Positions 60,058-64,000 of a stretch of DNA of 64,000 nucleotides are shown one piece after another (the first letter of the stretch is position 1; the number at the start of each line of letters is the position of its first letter). The DNA is from JAPLMW01 sp964619675 (GTDB lineage Bacteria; Planctomycetota; Phycisphaerae; Sedimentisphaerales; UBA12454): NCBI GenBank assembly GCA_964619675.1, contig CAZUEO010000003.1, forward strand, positions 1 to 64,000, given 5' to 3'. Both the position numbers and the translations under genes were made by a program. Under the pieces are notes generated by a model, which made no database searches, was not told where the DNA came from, and was given only the letters and a program-made list of their open reading frames with translations.

Positions 60058-60465
60058 ATGTTGCAGAAAAAGACAAATATGCTGCGGGTGAGGATTTTAT
60101 CGCTTGTTTTGTTACTTATTTTGTCGCTAATGGGCTTTTGGATTTGGCGGTATTATCAAGGCTGGGCTGAAGGCTGGATAAGGTTTTATATTTCAGGTAT
60201 CGTGTATGTGATGGTTTTATCTGTTGGCTTGTTTGCTGTTTTGCCGGGCGGCAGGAACGTTTGGCGGATACCTTTAATTGTTTTTATTTTGACTTGTGGT
60301 CTTGAGTTTCTTCAGCTTTACAAGCCGCCGTTTTTGCAGGCTTTCAGGTCAACATTGATAGGTGCGGCTCTTATCGGAACGTGCTTCGTTTGGCTGCAAT
60401 TTCCGTTTTACATAGCAGGGGCGTTATTCTCATATCTGCTCCTAAAATTCCTTTTTTCAGTCTAA
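60058..60465 (+). CDS. DUF2809-family membrane protein
   Basis: 135 residues from ATG 60058. About four membrane helices. The pattern YYQGWAEGWIRFYISGIVYV, LEFLQLYKPPFLQAFRSTLI and GTCFVWLQFPFYIAGALFSY is that of DUF2809. The longer frame from GTG 60031 includes the promoter's -10 box and is unlikely to be translated. A nearly leaderless start at 60058 or one at 60079 remains possible. Function unknown. Confidence 0.72.
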   Translation: MLQKKTNMLRVRILSLVLLLILSLMGFWIWRYYQGWAEGWIRFYISGIVYVMVLSVGLFAVLPGGRNVWRIPLIVFILTCGLEFLQLYKPPFLQAFRSTLIGAALIGTCFVWLQFPFYIAGALFSYLLLKFLFSV

Positions 60466-60515
60466 AAACCTCATTATTAATACTGATAAAGGCACTTTTC
60501 CTTGAGAAAATACTC

Positions 60516-60544
60516 TTGCTTTGTCGATAGAGCTTTAGTATAGT
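60516..60544 (+). promoter_or_regulatory. Promoter before candidate small RNA
   Basis: TTGCTT (60516-60521) and TATAGT (60539-60544) are 17 bases apart. Transcription would begin near 60551. Confidence 0.5.
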
Positions 60545-60550
60545 ACCTCG

Positions 60551-60705
60551 CAAGCCTTCTGTCAGAAGGGGTAGCAACACGTGTTTCGTAGCCTTTTAGG
60601 CGAAGGAGCATAGGAATATGGGGCCGGTAGTATCACGGCATCGCCGGCTCAAGCCTCAGACAGAGCCCAACCGGTCCGAACCTGAAACGGACACCGTGAA
60701 AGCAG
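60551..60705 (+). ncRNA. Candidate structured RNA upstream of tRNA-Gln
   Basis: This GC-rich segment interrupts AT-rich flanks. It has four possible hairpins: CCTTCT-GTC-AGAAGG (60555-60569), the palindrome AACACGTGTT (60576-60585), GCCGG/CCGGC (60623-60648), and GTCCG-n9-CGGAC (60674-60692). No open frame is convincing, and it does not match tmRNA, RNase P or SRP RNA motifs that I know. It may be a small RNA or the leader of the tRNA/glmU transcript. Confidence 0.45.
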
Positions 60706-60804
60706 AGAAAATTGAAGATTGTAAGTTGAATATTGAAGATTTACTTTATCTTTTGTTTTTTCAATTAAATTTTCAATCTTAAATCTTGAATTTTCAATGA
60801 TTTA

Positions 60805-60876
60805 TACCCGGTGGTGTAATTGGTAACACAGAGGCTTTTGGTGCCTCCATTCCAGGTTCGAGTCCTGGCCGGGTAG
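60805..60876 (+). tRNA. tRNA-Gln (anticodon TTG)
   Basis: A full 72-base cloverleaf. Acceptor stem TACCCGG/CCGGGTA, D arm GTG-TAATTGGTAA-CAC, anticodon arm GAGGC-TTTTGGT-GCCTC with TTG in positions 34-36, T arm CCAGG-TTCGAGT-CCTGG, discriminator G. No encoded CCA. It lies 40 bases upstream of glmU. Confidence 0.95.
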
Positions 60877-60915
60877 GTAGAGAAATTAAAAATAAAGTAT
60901 AAAAAAAGATAAATT

Positions 60916-62136
60916 ATGTCTGATAGGGTAGCCATAATATTAGCGGCAGGGATAAGCAGTCGAATGAATACCAAACTGCCTAAGGTCCTGCATGAGGTCT
61001 GCGGCAGACCAATGCTGGCATACGTAATTGATGTCTGCCGGCAAGCAGACATCGAGAAACTGTATGTAATTGTCGGCTACGGCAAAGAACAAGTCATAGA
61101 ATACTTCGGCGATGATAAAAATATCGTCTGGATAGAACAAAAAGAGCAAAAAGGAACCGGCCATGCGGTAATGTGCTGCAAAGAATACCTGGCCAACTTC
61201 ACGGGAGATACGCTGATTCTCTGCGGAGACGGGCCGCTAATCAGAGCAGAAACACTCAAGACGCTAATCGAAAAACATCAGCGTGAGATGTCAGCGGCCA
61301 CCCTGGCAACGGCGATTCTTGATTACCCGACGGGGTACGGCAGAATTGTGCGAGACGGCTATGGGAATATCCAGGGTATTGTCGAGGACGGCGACTGCAG
61401 TCCACAGCAAAAGACCATAAAAGAAGTTAATCCGAGCTACTACTGCTTCAAAAATAAAGTACTGTTCGAATCGCTGGATAAGGTTACGCCCGACAACGTG
61501 AAAAAAGAATATTACCTGACCGATGCGCTGCATTTGATTATCGAGGCGGGCCATAAAGTTACGGCGGTAACGGCAGTGGCCGCCGAAGATGCGATGGGCG
61601 TCAACAGCAGACAGCAGCTCAGCGAGGCGGGGAAAATTATGCAGCGCAGGATTCAGGACAAATTTATGAGAACCGGCGTTACGATTGTCGACCCGCCAAA
61701 TACGTGGATTGACGCCCGCACACAAATCGGGCAGGACACGGTAATTGAGCCTTTTACGTATATACACGGCAGAGTAAGAATAGGCAGCAACTGCAGGGTC
61801 GGGCCGTTTGCTCATCTTCGCGACGGGACAGTGCTTGGCGATGATGTGGTGCTGGGCGTCTTTACAGAAGTGAAAAACTCGACCCTTTCAGACGGAGTAA
61901 GAGCCAGGCATCACAGTTATATAGGCGATAGTCAGGTGGGCAAAAATGTGAACATTGGGGCCGGTGCAATAACGGCAAATTTTGACGGCGAGAAAATCAA
62001 CGCGACACAGATAAGCGATAACGTCTTTATCGGCTCGGGCTCGATACTTGTCGCTCCGATTAACGTGCCGGCAGGTACTCACATAAAACCCGGCTCAACG
62101 GTAGCCGCCAAAGATTTGCAGGACAAGAAAGAATAA
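60916..62136 (+). CDS. glmU: Bifunctional GlmU-type UDP-GlcNAc enzyme, short C-terminus
   Basis: 406 residues against about 455 in typical GlmU. The uridylyltransferase half has AIILAAGISSRMNTKLPKVL and LILCGDGPLIRAETL. The left-handed beta-helix half has RHHSYIGDSQVGKNVNIGAG, then AITANFDGEKINATQI and SGSILVAPINVPAGTHIKPG. The histidine that acts in acetyl transfer is present in RHHSYIGD. The last 50 residues, which include the ALAISRVPQ segment of other GlmU proteins, are missing; the chain ends AAKDLQDKKE. It makes UDP-GlcNAc for peptidoglycan and glycans. It may lack or have altered acetyltransferase activity. Confidence 0.87.
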   Translation: MSDRVAIILAAGISSRMNTKLPKVLHEVCGRPMLAYVIDVCRQADIEKLYVIVGYGKEQVIEYFGDDKNIVWIEQKEQKGTGHAVMCCKEYLANFTGDTLILCGDGPLIRAETLKTLIEKHQREMSAATLATAILDYPTGYGRIVRDGYGNIQGIVEDGDCSPQQKTIKEVNPSYYCFKNKVLFESLDKVTPDNVKKEYYLTDALHLIIEAGHKVTAVTAVAAEDAMGVNSRQQLSEAGKIMQRRIQDKFMRTGVTIVDPPNTWIDARTQIGQDTVIEPFTYIHGRVRIGSNCRVGPFAHLRDGTVLGDDVVLGVFTEVKNSTLSDGVRARHHSYIGDSQVGKNVNIGAGAITANFDGEKINATQISDNVFIGSGSILVAPINVPAGTHIKPGSTVAAKDLQDKKE

Positions 62137-62148
62137 AGGGACTGAAAA

Positions 62149-63096
62149 ATGCTTTTGAACAGGAAAATCAAGATTTTCAGCGGCTCGGGCAATCCTCGGC
62201 TTACGGAAAAGATATGCAAGTACGTCGGCGAGCCCGCAGGCGAGGTGAAGATTGAGCGGTTTCCTGACGGCGAAAAGATAATAAAATGCGAAGACGACGT
62301 TCGCGGCAGTGACTGTTTCATCGTGCAGGCAGGATGTGAGCCTGTCGATGCCAATCTTGTCGAGCTTCTGATTTTTCTCGACTGCCTTAAACGCGCAAGC
62401 GTAAGCAGAGTGACAGCGGTGATGCCTTATTTCTCGTACGCAAGGCAGGACAGGAAAGACGAAGGCAGGGTGCCGATAACGGCAAAATTAGTCGCGAACC
62501 TGATTACGACGGCAGGGGCCGACAGGGTACTGGCCGTGGACCTGCACGCGGCACAACTGCAGGGCTTCTTTGATATACCGCTTGACCATCTTTTTGCGGA
62601 GCCTGTCCTGGGCGGATATTTTAAGAGCAAGGGAATCGAAAACCTGACGATAGTATCGCCTGATATCGGCAATTTGAAGCGTGCGGCGAGATACGTCCAG
62701 CATCTTAACGGCGAACTGGCGATAATCCACAAAAGACGAGTCAGCAGTAAGGAGGTTCAGTGCGGAGAAATCATCGGCACGGTCAAGGGAAGGAATATAC
62801 TGATGTGCGACGATATGATTTCAACTGCGGCTACGATGTGCAGCGCGGCAAAACTTCTCAAGCAGCAGGGCGCAAAAAAGATTTTCATAGGCGCTACACA
62901 CGGGATTTTCTGCGGCGAAGCGGTTGAGAATATCACCGGTTCACCGATAGATGAAGTGGTTGTAACCGACACAATCCCGCAGGAGGAAAATTCGAAAAAA
63001 CTTAAAAATCTTAAGGTACTGACGGTTGCAGGGATTTTAGGTGAAGCCATAAAGCGCATTCACAAAAATGAGTCAATAAGCGCGATGTTTCAATAG
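62149..63096 (+). CDS. prs: Ribose-phosphate pyrophosphokinase
   Basis: 315 residues, family-typical. KIFSGSGNPRLTEKICKYVG replaces the usual start, then YFSYARQDRKDEGRVPITAK with the ATP-site residues, and the PRPP loop ILMCDDMISTAATMCSAAKL. It makes PRPP from ribose-5-phosphate and ATP for nucleotide, His and Trp synthesis. It lies 12 bases after glmU, as in many bacteria (glmU-prs-rplY-pth order). Confidence 0.97.
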   Translation: MLLNRKIKIFSGSGNPRLTEKICKYVGEPAGEVKIERFPDGEKIIKCEDDVRGSDCFIVQAGCEPVDANLVELLIFLDCLKRASVSRVTAVMPYFSYARQDRKDEGRVPITAKLVANLITTAGADRVLAVDLHAAQLQGFFDIPLDHLFAEPVLGGYFKSKGIENLTIVSPDIGNLKRAARYVQHLNGELAIIHKRRVSSKEVQCGEIIGTVKGRNILMCDDMISTAATMCSAAKLLKQQGAKKIFIGATHGIFCGEAVENITGSPIDEVVVTDTIPQEENSKKLKNLKVLTVAGILGEAIKRIHKNESISAMFQ

Positions 63097-63137
63097 TTAT
63101 TTTTTCGTAAAAAAACAGACTTTGGATGAGGTAAAAA

Positions 63138-63815
63138 ATGGCATCAAAAGAGATGGTTCTCAAGGCCGAGGCAAGAAGCGAGCTTGGCTCAAAACGTGCG
63201 GCGAAACTGCGGTTAGCCGGCAGGATACCTGCCATTATCTACGGACACGGACAAAAACCCCAAACCGTCACGCTTGACGCACATGATTTTGCCGAAGGGC
63301 TTCATCACGGGCACAGGCTTTTTGGCGTTGAGTTCGGCGGCAAGAAGGAAAAACTTCTGGTCAAAGACGTGCAGTACGATTATTTAGGCAAAAAGATAAT
63401 TCATGCGGATTTAATCAGGGTTGACCTGGGTGAAAAAGTGAAGGTTGAGGTGCCGCTTGTCTTCAAAGGGACGCCGGCAGGAGCTCATGAAGGGGGACTA
63501 TTGGAAGAGCATCGTGACCATATCGAGATTGAATGCGCGGTTACCGATATACCGGAAGCGATTGATGTTTCAATTAAAAATCTTAAGGTCGGCGATTCGC
63601 TTCACGCCCGCGATATCGTGCTTGCGCCGGGGATTAAACTTATAACCGAGCCTGATACGCTTCTGATAACCTGTCATCTGCCGGTGGTGGCCGCTGTTGA
63701 AGAAACGGCTGCTGAAGCTGTTGTGGCAGAGCCGACGGCGCCTGAAGTTATTACCGAACGAAAACCGAAGGAAGGCGAAGAAGAGGCACAAGCGTCTGAA
63801 AAGGAAAAGAAATGA
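63138..63815 (+). CDS. rplY: Ribosomal protein L25 (CTC form)
   Basis: 225 residues, long CTC-type. The L25 domain covers about 1-95 (EARSELGSKRAAKLRLAGRI, then PAIIYGHGQ). The TL5-like beta domain (VEVPLVFKGTPAGAHEGGLL) follows to about 185. A Glu/Ala/Pro-rich tail ends EGEEEAQASEKEKK. It binds 5S rRNA. GAGG precedes the ATG. Followed by pth after 42 bases. Confidence 0.95.
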   Translation: MASKEMVLKAEARSELGSKRAAKLRLAGRIPAIIYGHGQKPQTVTLDAHDFAEGLHHGHRLFGVEFGGKKEKLLVKDVQYDYLGKKIIHADLIRVDLGEKVKVEVPLVFKGTPAGAHEGGLLEEHRDHIEIECAVTDIPEAIDVSIKNLKVGDSLHARDIVLAPGIKLITEPDTLLITCHLPVVAAVEETAAEAVVAEPTAPEVITERKPKEGEEEAQASEKEKK

Positions 63816-63827
63816 GGTGTCTGTGAA

Positions 63828-63847
63828 CCCCTCGGCGGACGGAGGGG
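63828..63847 (+). promoter_or_regulatory. Hairpin over the pth ribosome site
   Basis: CCCCTC-GGCGGACG-GAGGGG. The 3' arm is also the Shine-Dalgarno of pth (GGAGGGG, ten bases before the ATG), so folding would hide the site. It may couple pth translation to ribosomes finishing rplY. Confidence 0.5.
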
Positions 63848-63857
63848 ATGAATATAT

Positions 63858-64000
63858 ATGAACGATATAAGATTGATAGCGGGTCTTGGCAACCCGGGTT
63901 TGGAATACGAGCAAACCCGCCATAATGTCGGATTTGAAGTTGTTGACCTGCTGGCAAAAAAGCTGAAGGTCAGGCTGAATAAAGAAAAATTTTCAGCGGC
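63858..64000 (+). CDS. pth: Peptidyl-tRNA hydrolase, N-terminal part (cut by window end)
   Basis: The first 47 codons only. MNDIRLIAGLGNPGLEYEQT, then RHNVGFEVVDLLAKKL, contains the GLGNPG and TRHNVGF signatures of Pth, including the catalytic His. It recycles peptidyl-tRNA. The remainder lies beyond 64000. Confidence 0.93.
   Translation, partial: MNDIRLIAGLGNPGLEYEQTRHNVGFEVVDLLAKKLKVRLNKEKFSA

Noticed and set aside
60551..60705. Candidate RNA as tmRNA, SRP RNA or RNase P RNA
   Set aside because: None of the conserved core sequences of these RNAs is present.

Overview
The window looks like chromosomal DNA of a Planctomycetota bacterium, probably of the Phycisphaerae/Sedimentisphaerales type. 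The reasons are the mix of bacterial housekeeping genes with large unassigned membrane proteins, the AT-rich intergenic filler with repeated stock phrases, and a large sugar-nucleotide/glycosyltransferase locus. This assignment is inferred from gene content; no rRNA is present to prove it.

Layout. 1-8.4 kb is an accessory region: repeat-rich non-coding DNA, a TIR-domain protein, an AIPR-family protein behind a promoter/leader/terminator, a nucleotidyltransferase-HEPN protein, a TPR/outer-membrane-barrel protein with a secreted coiled-coil partner, and an HNH-AP2 endonuclease with a conserved non-coding leader. 8.4-22.9 kb is core: recR, rpoN (with a sigma-54-like site in front of it), a three-gene membrane operon, hemL, mltA, an osmotic-stress group (mscS, otsA, otsB), rodA/ftsW and an ASCH protein. 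23.0-52.7 kb is a polysaccharide locus: an ABC exporter carrying a PDZ-like domain in its first periplasmic loop, a GT2-GT4 fusion, dTDP-rhamnose genes (rmlACDB) and a Wzx flippase. A long plus-strand run then makes a CDP-3,6-dideoxyhexose (rfbFGH, RmlC-like epimerase, SDR) and a GDP-sugar (gmd), with many glycosyltransferases and methyltransferases. It ends in the initiating phosphoglycosyltransferase. 52.7-60.5 kb is accessory again: a second HNH element, a GT39-like protein, a second nucleotidyltransferase-HEPN gene, a C5-methyltransferase/HNH/Vsr restriction cassette and a cloverleaf-like inverted repeat. 60.5-64 kb is core: a candidate small RNA, tRNA-Gln(TTG), glmU, prs, rplY and the start of pth.

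The most unusual point is the symmetry of the two accessory ends. The same elements occur in mirror image at both: repeat phrases, NTase-HEPN gene, HNH element // core and polysaccharide // HNH element, NTase-HEPN gene, repeat phrases. Different defence genes fill the matching gaps (TIR + AIPR on the left, methyltransferase-HNH-Vsr on the right). The second notable point is that the HNH genes share a roughly 320-base non-coding leader that appears better conserved than the proteins. All identity statements were made by eye.
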